Source of the DNA: Amoebidium appalachense | Taxonomy: Eukaryota; Ichthyosporea | Reading direction: 5' to 3' | Length of the DNA stretch: 64,000 nt | NCBI GenBank assembly: GCA_963693365.1 | Contig: CAVNZM010000017.1 | Coordinates: forward strand, 5,952,001-6,016,000 | Shown: positions 35,402-64,000 of the stretch, one piece after another | Position numbering within the stretch: position 1 is the stretch's first letter | Layout of the letters: every line of letters starts with the position of its first letter | Notes under the pieces: model-generated | Databases searched by the model: none | What the model saw: the letters and a program-made list of their open reading frames with translations, nothing else | Told to the model about the DNA's origin: nothing | Position numbers and translations under genes: made by a program

Positions 35402-36212
35402 TGGTTTTCGTTTTAGCGTTTGTGTGAGTGTCTGACATCAGAGGTAAAAGGGATTTGTAGAGTTAGTTGGTTGAACTAAGTTTGGTGGTGCTAGTGTAAA
35501 AGCGCACAAACTAGTTGCCTTAGCTAGCTGTCCTTTTTTCTGTTGATTTCTGCAATTGTCACACGAATTCTGGCAACTCAACGTTAACCAGCTCGTTCTC
35601 CTCATTTTCAAGGTTCCTTTTTTCGCTCTAGATATTAATACGACTTTTACATTTGTCTTTTCCCTTCAGTATGCTGATTAGCTCGCTAGCGCTGAGGAGT
35701 CTTGTAGAGTGAAAAACTACGTAAATTTGTCTGTCTCTCTGCCTATACAGTCACAGTGAACTTTCTGAACTCCAAGCATTACAAATACGTGCTCTGCTTT
35801 CCTTGACATGGGCAAGTGAGCCTCTCTTCTTCCCGAGCAGAACTCTCTTATATACGACATTGTGAGTCAATGCACGGTCTCTACTAGGTAGTCGAGCTCG
35901 GTGTAAACACACGGCCTCCCCCTGTGGGGAGGTGCGGGGGGTGTCACGGTGGCGCGCGTGTGTGTGGATGGACCGTTCGATGGCAACAAGGATGCCTAGG
36001 CCCAGCTTCCACAGATTCGTACCCCCCTGCGCCTCCCGCAGCTGCCCAGCTGAGGCAGGGGGAGGCCACGGTCCACAGCCTTCGTTCCCGAACACAGCTG
36101 CCACGGAACCAGCTGAGTTTGGTTCTTTCCCTCGAAGTGGTACACCGGTGAGCCCGTAGCCCCCCATGTTAGTACCCCTGGTGAGGGCGTCACGGGCGCG
36201 GCTGAGCCAGGC
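35402..36212 (+). other. Leader between A1 and the RT frame
   Basis: Unique, T-rich at first and GC-rich after 35900. The frame of the polyprotein may extend upstream of 36213, but no ATG-initiated gag-like frame is convincing. Open frames on the other strand are shadows. Confidence 0.45.
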
Positions 36213-39200
36213 TTGTTTCCCCATGTGTCTAATGATTTACTTCCACTTCCCCTTTTTGTAGTCCCGCTGTTGCTTAATGGTGTTAGGTTGTCCTCTCCAA
36301 GAAGACGTGGGAGGTTCAACAAGAGATTTGCTGTGTTAAAGTTGGTTAATAGAACCATAGCTGCAATCAACACGTTGTATAATGGGCCACCTGGCTCGGT
36401 AGAATCTCCTAGAAACGATGTTTGGCACAACATGCACGACACCTCTTCCCAGAATCACACACACTTTTCAACATTTTCCCCTCCTACCAGCACACACTTT
36501 TTTCCCACGCCTTTTCCTAAATCCACGCACTTTTCTCATGCACCCTCACCGGCACAGACACAATCCATTCAGCGAATTTTCGTTTTTTGCGCGGATATGC
36601 GCCGCAGGATCAGCAATGTCCCCTTAGCGGCTGTGTCTGAATCTTTCCCATATTTCAATCACTCAAAAGCCTTCACCCCCATAGTTGCTGAGCGTATTGC
36701 CCTTCCTCCTGAGGGGTTTGGGGCAACAGTTCCGCTCCTAGAGGTCCTTCCACCTGACCCCAAGGAGATGATGGAGAAGCCAAACGTGTTGATGGTGGCG
36801 TCAAATCGCACGGGTGACGCGGTCGGACAGCCGAACGGTCACGGAGTTTGCGGGCTTGGGGGCGTGTTGGCAACTGAGAGCACCACTGAGGGTGCTGAAG
36901 GAGCCCACCCTTTGCCCGGGCGTCCTGTCCATGCATTTGCGTCGCCTGCGGAGTGGCCTATATTGGCTAAGCGTATGTATGTTTGTGGTATGGTTGCTTT
37001 TTCAGAAATTTCGGAGCCCCCAAAGATTATCAATGGTTTATTTGCGGTGGAGAAAGATGAGAAGGAAGACCGTCTTATCATGGATGCTCGCCCCATGAAT
37101 GCAGTCATGATAGACCCGCCCAATCCGAATTTTCCCAGTCCGGCAGATTTGTGTAGTATCATTGTTCCGAAGGACGCAGCGGTGGTGGTGGCCAAGTACG
37201 ATTTTTCGAATTTCTACCACCGTTTTCGGGTGCCAGACTGGCTGTCTTGGTACCAAGGGCTTCCGCCGGTTTCGTCTTCAGCAGTGGGACTGCCGGGTGT
37301 CGATAGGTTGGTGTATCCGCGGGTGTTGTCTATGCCGATGGGCTGGAAATGGGCACCGTTTGTCGCCCAACGTTCTCACCAGCACATCACGCACCCGCCT
37401 TTACGTATCGAACGATGCATCCAATCGAATTCTTCACCGGCACATTCCATTACCGACCAATCGGATACGGCACATTTGATCTACGTGGATGATTGGGTGG
37501 GGGTTGGGTTGGAGGAATCTACTGTAAATTCCGAGATGACGGCAGCCGGGCGCGCTGGAGAGACACACGGATTCGAAATAAAACCGTCCAAAACGGTCAC
37601 GGCGTCACGAGACCACCCGGAGACCGTAGCACTCGGGTTGGCTATTGGACGGGACGGTGTTATTCGACCGGATGCATCACGGTTGGCGCGGCTACTAGCC
37701 GACACAAAGGCGGTTCTGTTCATGCGGGAGGTGGCTCCACGGGCGTTATCTCGTTTGCTTGGGGGCTGGGCGTGGTTGTTGCTTTTGAATAGAGCTTTAT
37801 TTTCTGTGTTAGAGGCGAGTTATCAGTTTGCGTTGTCAGCCGGCCAATGTCCACTAACGGCATGCCCAATCCCCTCTGCAGTCAAGGGGGAGTTGGCCCT
37901 GTTGGTGGATTTGGCACCTCTCATTGTGTGTGATTTGACGGCTGCTCCCGCCTCTCTTCTGTTGGCATCAGATGCGTCCACCAAGGGAGCAGGTGTTTCT
38001 ATTGCGTCCGTTACGGCTGAGCAATCGTTGACGGCATTAGCACAGTCGGTGTCCAGACCCGGTTATTCCTTCTTGGGGCCTGTGGACGACACCGGTGAGC
38101 TCGTGATTAACGCCCTTTCGGCCGATGAATGTAACGACAGCACGAACCACCCCACGACCGACGACTCTTTTCTGAAAGTAGTTGACGGTCTGCAGTGGCA
38201 CCATCCGATATCTACTCCGTGGCGGCACGAAGATCACATCACCATCCTCGAGGGGCACGCGCTGCTATTATCACTATGACGTTTCACGCGAGCACCACAA
38301 AATCACGGCACCAGAGTAGCTCATCTCATCGACAACACATCTTTATTGTTTGCGGTGGCCAAGGGTAGATCGAGTTCACGACGGCTAAATCATCTGTGCC
38401 GGCGGGTGGCAGCACTTGTGTGTGCAGCCGCACTTCGACCGGCGTGGGTGTGGGTCCCTTCTGCCCACAATCCAGCAGACATGCCGTCACGTGACGTCGT
38501 CCCCTCTGCAAAAATCACGCATATGCTCAATCTCAATGTCACGGCTCCCACAGTGGCGAAATACGACAACGCCTTGAACAAATTCGTAGCGTGGTGTGTG
38601 GAAGATGGGGTGAGCACCTTCCAGTCGGTAGAGCAGGTGGATAACATGCTTGCGAGCTATGCAGCTGACATGTACGAAGAGTTGGGGGAGACCCGCAGCG
38701 GGCTCGCCCACTGCAAGACGGTGCTGTCAGCCATCCACCATTTCTATCCCCAGTGCAAGGACTCCTTGGTTCTGTCGGCCAGGGTCCTAAGGGGGTGGGA
38801 CCATGCTAACCCGACCAATCACCACAGACCACTCCCCTACGACTACATGATTTTGGCAGTGTCGGCTCTGTGGGAATACAAGATGCCGCACGTAGCACTC
38901 TATCTGTGTATGTCATTCGCAACCTACACCCGGCCGGGGGAGCTCTCGCGGCGCACGGTGGCAGACTTCATTCCTCCGAATGATCCACGGTTGATTGAAA
39001 TCAATGCTCCAGCGGGCAGTGCAGTGTTGCTTCTTCCACGGTCCAAAACGGGCAATCATCAGATGGTGGTGATCCGTGATCCAGTGTGCTTGCATTTGCT
39101 GCAGAAGCTCATGGCAGTGGGTGCATTTCCCCATGGCTCCCGCCCATCCGACCCTCTGTTTCATCCTGGGTACACACCATCGCTGGTAGCAACTCGTATG

Positions 39201-39461
39201 CAACAGAGTCTAACGGCTGTGGGCCTGGATAGCGACTTCTCATTGTACAGCACACGGCACGGGGCAGCCTCCACAGCAGCACTCAGAGGGGAGGACTATG
39301 AGCAAATTCGTATCAATGGTCGGTGGCGTACTTTCACGACGCCTTTCAACCACTACATTGACACGAACAAGGCCATGCTCCTGGCAATTCTAATGCCCGC
39401 TCATCTGTCAGCCCAGGCAAAATCCTTGGCCCGTAGGCCACACATGATTGCGCACGATTAG
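36213..39461 (+). pseudogene. RT - RNase H - tyrosine recombinase polyprotein with one in-frame TGA
   Basis: One reading frame, broken only by TGA at 38277-38279. The first ATG is 36431; 36213 is the first in-frame TTG, so the true start is open. RT motifs: RLIMDARPMNAV (about 37070), KYDFSNFYHRF (about 37195), PMGWKWAPF, and YVDD (about 37483). RNase H starts at LLLASDASTKGAGVS (about 37957), and after the TGA resumes with NHGTRVAHLIDN and VPSAHNPADMPSRD. The recombinase (about 38520-39461) has the catalytic set: Arg in YTRPGELSRR, His-x-x-Arg-like YSTRHGAAS, and the Tyr in FNHYIDTNKA. The stop sits where relatives carry Arg (CTA TGA CGT), so a CGA-to-TGA change is likely; otherwise the frame is intact. 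No gag recognised. Confidence 0.88.
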
Positions 39462-39541
39462 CAGCTACAGGCTTCTACACACACACCCAACACACATTAT
39501 TTAAAAGACACAATCACAAAATAAAAACAAGTAGGGTAGGT

Positions 39542-39844
39542 TTGGATAGATGAAGGGGTTCTTTCGGCCATTGTGTGCTGGAAGTGCTGTTCCTTCAATA
39601 GCCTATCATACACACACAAACACACACACATACACACACACACACGTGTGCACACACACACGGTGTTCTGCGGTTTAGGGGGTTTATCCGGGGGTTTTGG
39701 GGGTTTTCTGATCAGATACTGATATTATTTATTAGGGCTAAAATCAATAATAAAATTCCTCACTGACTTGCGTTTCTGCTTCTCTTTGTCTCGGTCACCT
39801 CGGGGAGCCACGACGGGAGTGAGGGGGAAGTCTTGCCTCCGGCA
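39542..39844 (+). repeat. Split direct repeat B1
   Basis: Begins TTGGATAGATGAAGGGG, contains a CA block and TTTATTAGGGCTAAAATC, and ends CTTGCCTCCGGCA. Repeated as B2. Confidence 0.92.
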
Positions 39845-40306
39845 TGTTGTTCTCGAGCGGGAGGAGGCAGCGGTGAGAGATGACACGTGTTCGGTCAGTC
39901 GGCGGTAACGGCTACATAGCGGTGCAAGCGGATTGGCCCTAACGGGTAGAATGTTAAGCTCAGTCGTATGTAGCTTTAGTGATTGGATATAGATCAGGTA
40001 TAGTTATGAAGTGATCCGCTGTTATCAGTAGATAGGTGATATGATTGGTGGCTTTTCCACTGTTCTAAAAATGTGAGTGAGCCGCGCACCAGCTTTGTAG
40101 AGCTGGCTGTGGGCGTCGTTCGTTCAGTTCTTGTTTTTAGAGCTAGTGTGTAGGTGAAAAGAAAAAAGGCGAGGGAGCAACGTGATAAGGTAATAATTAG
40201 GCTGTTTGGGTGTTTTCTTGGTTTGGTGGCACCTTGTGTAAAGGGGCAGAAGCTGAGACCTCAGTCTGATTAGTTGGTGCCTTACGGTTTGCTCTTGCTT
40301 TCTCTT
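39845..40306 (+). repeat. Split direct repeat A2
   Basis: Second copy of A, directly abutting B1. It is 4 nt shorter than A1 because of a TGTG deletion near 39964. Confidence 0.92.
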
Positions 40307-40321
40307 CCCTCCCTCCCACCC

Positions 40322-41043
40322 TTGGATAGATGAAGGGGTTCTTTCGGCCATTGTGTGCTGGAAGTGCTGTTCCTTCAATAGCCTATCATACACACACAAA
40401 CACACACACATACACACACACACACGTGTGCACACACACACGGTGTTCTGGGGTTTAGGGGGTTTATCCGGGGGTTTTGGGGGTTTTCTGATCAGATACT
40501 GATATTATTTATTAGGTGTAATATGTGTGGGGGGCGGTTTACTCGCGGCTGCATATCTATCAATAAATGCAACCTGTTAGCTAATGTATTAGAACCGGAG
40601 GTTATTGGCGGTTTTATTCTCTTTTCTTCATCTCTTCCTCAATATATCCGTTTTAAGATGACTATCCTAGATCACCTTATTAATGCTGCACAGTATGATA
40701 TTGTGATCCGGTGCCTTAACTTTCTGTCGGAGCTACCGATGCTAGCATCTGCTTACCCATAATATGTAATAGGGGTGTCAGATCCTACGATGGCGCTCAT
40801 TGTTGCCTAGCATGTACATATGTCACTGGCTGCATTTGATTGGCTGTGCTGGAAAACGCAGTAGGCCGTCGAATGTGGCTGGGCCTCCGGCAATGTCCAC
40901 GCAATAAAAAGTGTGTAAACCCCCCTATTTATTAGGGCTAAAATCAATAATAAAATTCCTCACTGACTTGCATTTCTGCTTCTCTTTGTCTCGGTCACCT
41001 CGGGGAGCCACGACGGGAGTGAGGGGAAGTCTTGCCTCCGGCA
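40322..41043 (+). repeat. Split direct repeat B2, interrupted
   Basis: B2 runs 40322-40516 and resumes in the sequence from 40926 to 41043. TATTTATTAGG is present at both edges of the interruption. A 15-nt C-rich spacer (40307-40321) separates A2 from B2. Confidence 0.88.
40517..40925 (+). mobile_element. 409-bp insertion with 11-bp target duplication inside B2
   Basis: Comparison with uninterrupted B1 shows an insertion flanked by TATTTATTAGG (40506-40516 and 40926-40936). It begins TGTAATATGTGTGGGGGG and ends AATAAAAAGTGTGTAAACCC. No clear terminal inverted repeat is visible. It holds a 79-codon plus-strand frame, 40523-40762, with no recognised domain. Type unknown: an 11-bp duplication fits several families. 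Confidence 0.8.
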
Positions 41044-42723
41044 AGATGATTGGATAGATCTTCATGATGACATCACAGACTCGGCGACGATTAAAACTAT
41101 CAAGTAGTTTATAATTCTTCCCTTGATAAATAGACCAAATATAAGATTGTATTTGTGCCAGGATTCGTTTTACTGATTTTTTCGGGCAAACGCGCACACA
41201 GCTCCACCAGGCTCCTCAGCATGCAGATTGAAGTGCAGGGACAGATGGTTTTGATTGCATTAGGATCATAGACGTCAATGTCACCTGATCAAGCGCGTGT
41301 GTTACATGCAGGAAGTTCAGCCAGGCAGCATACAGGTACATTTCTTACTGACTGTATGCCCAACGCATGCGAAGAATCCATAAACACACATAAATTATTC
41401 CCATATTTAGGTATTTAGCTCGCCTGTACCTATGTACATGTACATACTACTTCCTCATCTATCTTTCCAAATACCTGCAGCTGGGGGGATTCGTTTACGT
41501 AAACTATACAATTTTTGGAATCTTTGGGGTTTACACAGCCTAGACTACAGCCTACAGGACACATCTCAGAGGCTGAGTTCTCAGGGGTGTCTTCATAAAA
41601 CCCTCTATAGAATAAATCAAGTTGTTATTTATCTTTAAATAAAAATTTCTTTATATTTAAATGAGTGTACTTTTATTTATTCACAGTGACAGGGACATAT
41701 ATTTGAAAACTTCTGCTGGGGGTCTCGGCGCTCTTATCAACAGAAACCAGAAACGCCATTATTGGCGGCCCAATAGTCACGCCTATATATGATAGGGCTC
41801 TTACCTGGATACGGGGATTATCTTCGATTTGATTACACCAAAGTCATGAATGAGTCTTGTGCTCATTTCATTGACCTAGTCTTAGCCAATAGTTGCTAAT
41901 TCTAGAATTAGCGTTGATTGGTTCAACGTTAGGAAGCCTGTGGCAATAATGGCTCTTCGTTGCTTATGTGTTATCGCTCCAATAAACTCGATTATCAGTT
42001 CTATCGCCGGCTTTTTAAATTGCTTATAACTTAACTTTAATTAAGCTCCTGGCGATTGGAAGATAGTCATGGTGCTTCATATATTATTGTGATGAATGTT
42101 GAGGGAAGTGCATCCTGGGCCACAAGAGACGGGAAAACGTCGACGGAACGTATCGAAAAAATTGCGTTTATTTACTGAAATAATTATCATAATATAATCT
42201 CTCAGTGACTTTCCAAACAGTATATCTGCTATCTTATACCGCTATTATAGTCATATTTCTGTAAGTATCAATGCTAACCTCTTTGCAGCACAACACGTTG
42301 ATCAGTTACCCTGCTCCACTTTCAGGCTGCACCAATCAGCTTGTGCACTCCATTTCCTTGAAAAGCGGTTGGATCGCGTGCGCTTTGATTACACGAAAAA
42401 AACTACGAACCCGCAACACAACGAAGACTTTTTCCCCACTAAGAAGTGTTCGTTTAGGGAAAACAAGTTTGAACAATAATAAGTAGGATATACGCTGTCA
42501 TATTATACATTCAGGATTTCTGGTTACTGTGGAGCGGTCAGCACTCGTACACAAGCAACTCCGCCCGAAGCTTTACGTGGGTTTGTGGTGGTCATCGTTG
42601 CCACTTTTTATTCATCAGCTCTACCCCACGAGCACCTTCCCCAAGACACACGGAGAACATTTCTGGCATTAATAGTATCTTGAAACCTCTAAACCGTTCC
42701 GTGTTCCTTTTCTAAATAACAAA
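41044..42723. other. Intergenic region, probable promoter side of the next gene
   Basis: AT-rich and without homopolymers. Contains a perfect 18-bp palindrome (41895-41912, GCTAATTCT/AGAATTAGC), CCAAT-like motifs nearby, and several A/T-rich runs. No gene supported; the open frames at 41432 and 42271 are short and motif-free. Confidence 0.5.
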
Positions 42724-43689
42724 ATGGCTGCCCCATCACTAGTCCGTAGCAAAACGATGCCTTCTCTTGCAACACAGAACTTTCCTTTTCAATACCAAAA
42801 CACCGTGCTCTTTTCCGGTGCCCCAACCCTCGCACCACCACCAGCAAATAGACCCACCACCATGCCTCTATCACCATCACCAACACAACTGGCTACACCA
42901 CAGGGTGTGCAAGTAGTAACCTCACAACTCGCAAAGGCAAATGACCTTCAAGATGAGATCGAGTCATTGTGTGGCACCCCAACTGCAGAGCACAAGTCAC
43001 CCGAGTCCACACACCCGTCCCCCTCGCTCCAAGCACGCACACGCACTCGCCGTGCTTCACATAACAACCACCCGTATGCGCCTGTGGCGACGGCTGTAAA
43101 TAACCCTCGGGCAATGGGCTACGCACACATCAGCCCCAGAGCAAACATGCTCCCCAGCCCCTCACCTCATATCGTGCGCCATGTCCAGCCGAGACAGGCA
43201 TTGCAAAACCCAGCAGCACCGGTGCACTTTGTAAATCCGGCAATCAAACTTCAACGTCACGTCTCCGAGCCCATGCTTGGGCCTGCATGCGCGATTCCTA
43301 CGATGCCGTTGCCTATTTTCCCAAACAACCTTTCAAGGACGGCCGGTTATGCAAGTTCAAACCCCGACTTTGCAACACTTACAACCAACACATGCGATAA
43401 CACACACGTAGGGGGGTTTTCTCCCTCACTTACACTCACACCATCCAACACGAATGACAGCATGGAAAGCGAAGGGTCCGGGTTCGATGACATGCTCGCA
43501 TTGACGAATTTCGCTGAGAACGATCTTGCTCTACTTAGCGCCATTGAAGGCTTGGACTTTGTGGGTGGGTTGCAGATGGGGTCTATGGTCCAGCAAAATT
43601 TCACCTCGATGACCTCTATCCCCGAGAGGTTGGCAAAAATTATAGAGGATGAGGATTGGGAGACAGCTTTCAATGCTCTCAGCGGGTGA
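42724..43689 (+). CDS. Hypothetical Ser/Pro/Thr-rich protein with acidic C-terminus, intronless
   Basis: 321 codons from ATG 42724 in a good context (AACAAAATGG) to TGA 43687. No folded domain recognised. The N-terminal two thirds is rich in Ser, Pro, Thr, Asn and Ala and looks disordered. It carries Arg-x-x-Ser/Thr-x-Pro-like sites, RSKTMP near residue 8 and RHVSEP near 182, resembling 14-3-3 docking sites once phosphorylated, and RRAS near 108, a basophilic kinase motif. The last 80 residues are acidic and hydrophobic (GFDDMLALTNFAENDLALLS, EDEDWETAFNALSG), like transcription activation domains. A phospho-regulated transcriptional coactivator is possible, but this is inferred from composition only. 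Codon use and the absence of repeats mark it as a real gene. Confidence 0.72.
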   Translation: MAAPSLVRSKTMPSLATQNFPFQYQNTVLFSGAPTLAPPPANRPTTMPLSPSPTQLATPQGVQVVTSQLAKANDLQDEIESLCGTPTAEHKSPESTHPSPSLQARTRTRRASHNNHPYAPVATAVNNPRAMGYAHISPRANMLPSPSPHIVRHVQPRQALQNPAAPVHFVNPAIKLQRHVSEPMLGPACAIPTMPLPIFPNNLSRTAGYASSNPDFATLTTNTCDNTHVGGFSPSLTLTPSNTNDSMESEGSGFDDMLALTNFAENDLALLSAIEGLDFVGGLQMGSMVQQNFTSMTSIPERLAKIIEDEDWETAFNALSG

Positions 43690-44101
43690 TTTTTGCGCAA
43701 AAGTGCTTCCCTAAATTTAATGGAGCTTTTTTCCCCCCGAACTTTGTCCCACACCCTTTGGAACCTCACGATACTGGAGCATTCCCTTCATTCTGACAGT
43801 GTACATATTTTTTAGTCACTATTTAGAAAAATATACAGGGCTGGCCCCTCGTTACTTTAAGCAAATTAGGTTTAAAGGGCTTCTGAAAGATATATGTTGT
43901 TGTAGATATAAGTAGAGAGGCATTAAAGATGCCGAAGTAATTTTAGCCTGCAATTGTTGTGGCTGGGAAAATGCCCGGCGGATATTCATGCAGTGCAGTC
44001 TGTGACGCACAGCAAAAACATGTACTCTAGGCTCACAAGGATCTATTACATTCACTTTTTTGCAAACTAATCGCGTGTGCATGTCAGAATGAAAGAGAAA
44101 G

Positions 44102-44135
<34 letters not shown>

Positions 44136-44565
44136 GAAACACACGCACACATGTACACCACAGAGTTTTAGGCCCCATCCAGCGCACACGTACGCATGGG
44201 CCACGCAGCGACACACAGGCATGCAGACACACACACGAAACTGCAGAACCTTTAGGACATCTGCCATTTCACACGTTCGTGCTTTACTGAACCAACTGCC
44301 CGGTACCCTCCTACCATTCGAATAGACCGGTACCAGCCAGATCTGCGGATTTGATTTGATCAAATCATGTGACATGTGCTCATTTGTGAATCTGAAGACG
44401 CAGTCAGCTAGGGCGACGGGCAGAACACACACAGGCACGCTGAAACACCTACATAGCAAATTACAGATTGTGCCTCTCATCTACTCCCAAGCCCCCAACA
44501 ACTGAGTTGAATTCCTCTATGACCATAAGTCACTATCTGCCTCCCCTCCCCCCCTTTCTACCCTC

Positions 44566-44611
<46 letters not shown>

Positions 44612-45107
44612 CACACACACACACCGGTCCTGTATTGTTAAAAGTTGAGGGCCGTGTCATGGAGCAGCATTTATATAAGATACATGACTTTTGGACTCGG
44701 TGAAATTTTTATTCGAGTGGTGATCCTTTAATATTCGGTTCAGGTAATTATAAGGGTGGGTGTGCATAGCACGTGTTGTCCTACTTACGTACGTACTACA
44801 TACATAGTATGCCTTAGGGACTTCATCAGAGAAGAAGGCAAAACTGAAACACCCATCACCATCATTTCAGATGATGCAATGTGGGCAACCGTAAATTCTG
44901 ATATCAATGTGCATTATAACATAATACTAATACTAAATGCACAAACACGCCAGGCTCGTCCTGTTTTATTCGCAACACGAACTATGCATGTTTATAATGT
45001 ACCACGGGGAATCTAAATGACAATCACCCTATGTAATCCTGCTTATCTTTCTGCCAACTTACGCCACTAAGTGCTTAGACAGTGTGGGGGTTATAGGGTG
45101 TGAGTAA
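43690..45107. other. Intergenic region between convergent genes
   Basis: 3' flanks of the plus-strand gene and of the minus-strand EGF gene. Holds a C30 tract (about 44103-44132) and (CA)n at 44570-44622. No gene supported. Confidence 0.55.

Positions 45108-64000
<18,893 letters not shown>

Larger units (their letters stand above)
34936..41043 (+). mobile_element. Ngaro-type tyrosine-recombinase retrotransposon
   Basis: Structure A1 - internal region - B1 - A2 - B2. A1 (34936-35401) is repeated as A2 (39845-40306); B1 (39542-39844) is repeated as B2 (40322-41043, interrupted by a 409-bp insertion). Such split direct repeats characterise Ngaro/PAT-like members of the DIRS order, which integrate through a circular intermediate with a tyrosine recombinase and leave no target duplication. 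The internal region encodes reverse transcriptase, RNase H and tyrosine recombinase in one frame. A1 and A2 differ by only a few bases (e.g. TCAGTGTGTCGTATG versus TCAGTCGTATG), so the element is fairly young. Confidence 0.88.

Noticed and set aside
35751-36442. Minus-strand frames of 157 and 148 codons
   Set aside because: Antisense to the Ngaro leader and polyprotein start; no motif.
40517-40925. Inverted terminal repeats of the insertion in B2
   Set aside because: GGGGGGCGGTTTACTCG at the left and GGGGGTTTACACAC (reverse of the right end) share only a short core at different offsets, too weak to call.

Overview
The window is nuclear DNA of a eukaryote. Both large genes are split into many short exons with GT-AG introns, and the sequence also carries LTR, tyrosine-recombinase and DNA transposons. 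The introns are crammed with homopolymers (mostly poly-G/poly-C of 15-70 nt) and dinucleotide repeats. The gene set (an EIPR1/TSSC1 WD40 protein, an RGS-box protein, and a secreted PAN/cbEGF/TSP1 protein) suits a holozoan-type protist or another complex microeukaryote. The species cannot be named from this sequence. Most long open frames in the first 15 kb, in 27.5-34.3 kb and between the EGF exons are repeats read as Pro, Gly, His-Thr or Val-Cys tracts, and are not genes.

Layout. 1-1396: repeats beyond the 3' end of the first gene. 1397-15078 (minus): EIPR1-like gene, 13 exons that join in frame to 373 codons. Its introns hold a TTAA-flanked MITE and most copies of a SINE-like repeat that always abuts a poly-G run. 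15831-21710: young Ty1/copia element inserted in a poly-C tract, with 766-bp LTRs that read identical, a half-tRNA-iMet-type primer site, and gag starting inside the LTR. 22578-23165 (minus): intronless RGS-box gene. 23.2-26.0 kb: no gene recognised; contains a 45-bp near-perfect palindrome. 26021-28996: hAT element with matching 8-bp target duplications and a decayed transposase. 29.1-34.5 kb: huge CA/CT/G tracts with scattered exon-like pieces of an unidentified plus-strand gene. 34936-41043: Ngaro-type tyrosine-recombinase retrotransposon with split direct repeats (A1 - RT/RNase H/YR - B1 A2 B2), itself interrupted by a 409-bp insertion. 42724-43689: intronless gene for a Ser/Pro-rich protein with an acidic C-terminus. 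45108-64000 (minus, continuing past the window): secreted multidomain protein made of a PAN/Apple-like exon, 23 calcium-binding EGF exons, one TSP1 exon and a Cys-containing C-terminal module of about 147 residues.

The genes are not an operon. EIPR1 acts in endosome/vesicle trafficking, RGS in G-protein signalling, and the EGF protein outside the cell. The common theme is genome architecture: host introns are saturated with poly-G/C tracts, while the copia and Ngaro elements and the intronless genes are nearly free of them. A 5'-truncated retroposon-like family with a C-rich 3' end may be one source of the tracts.
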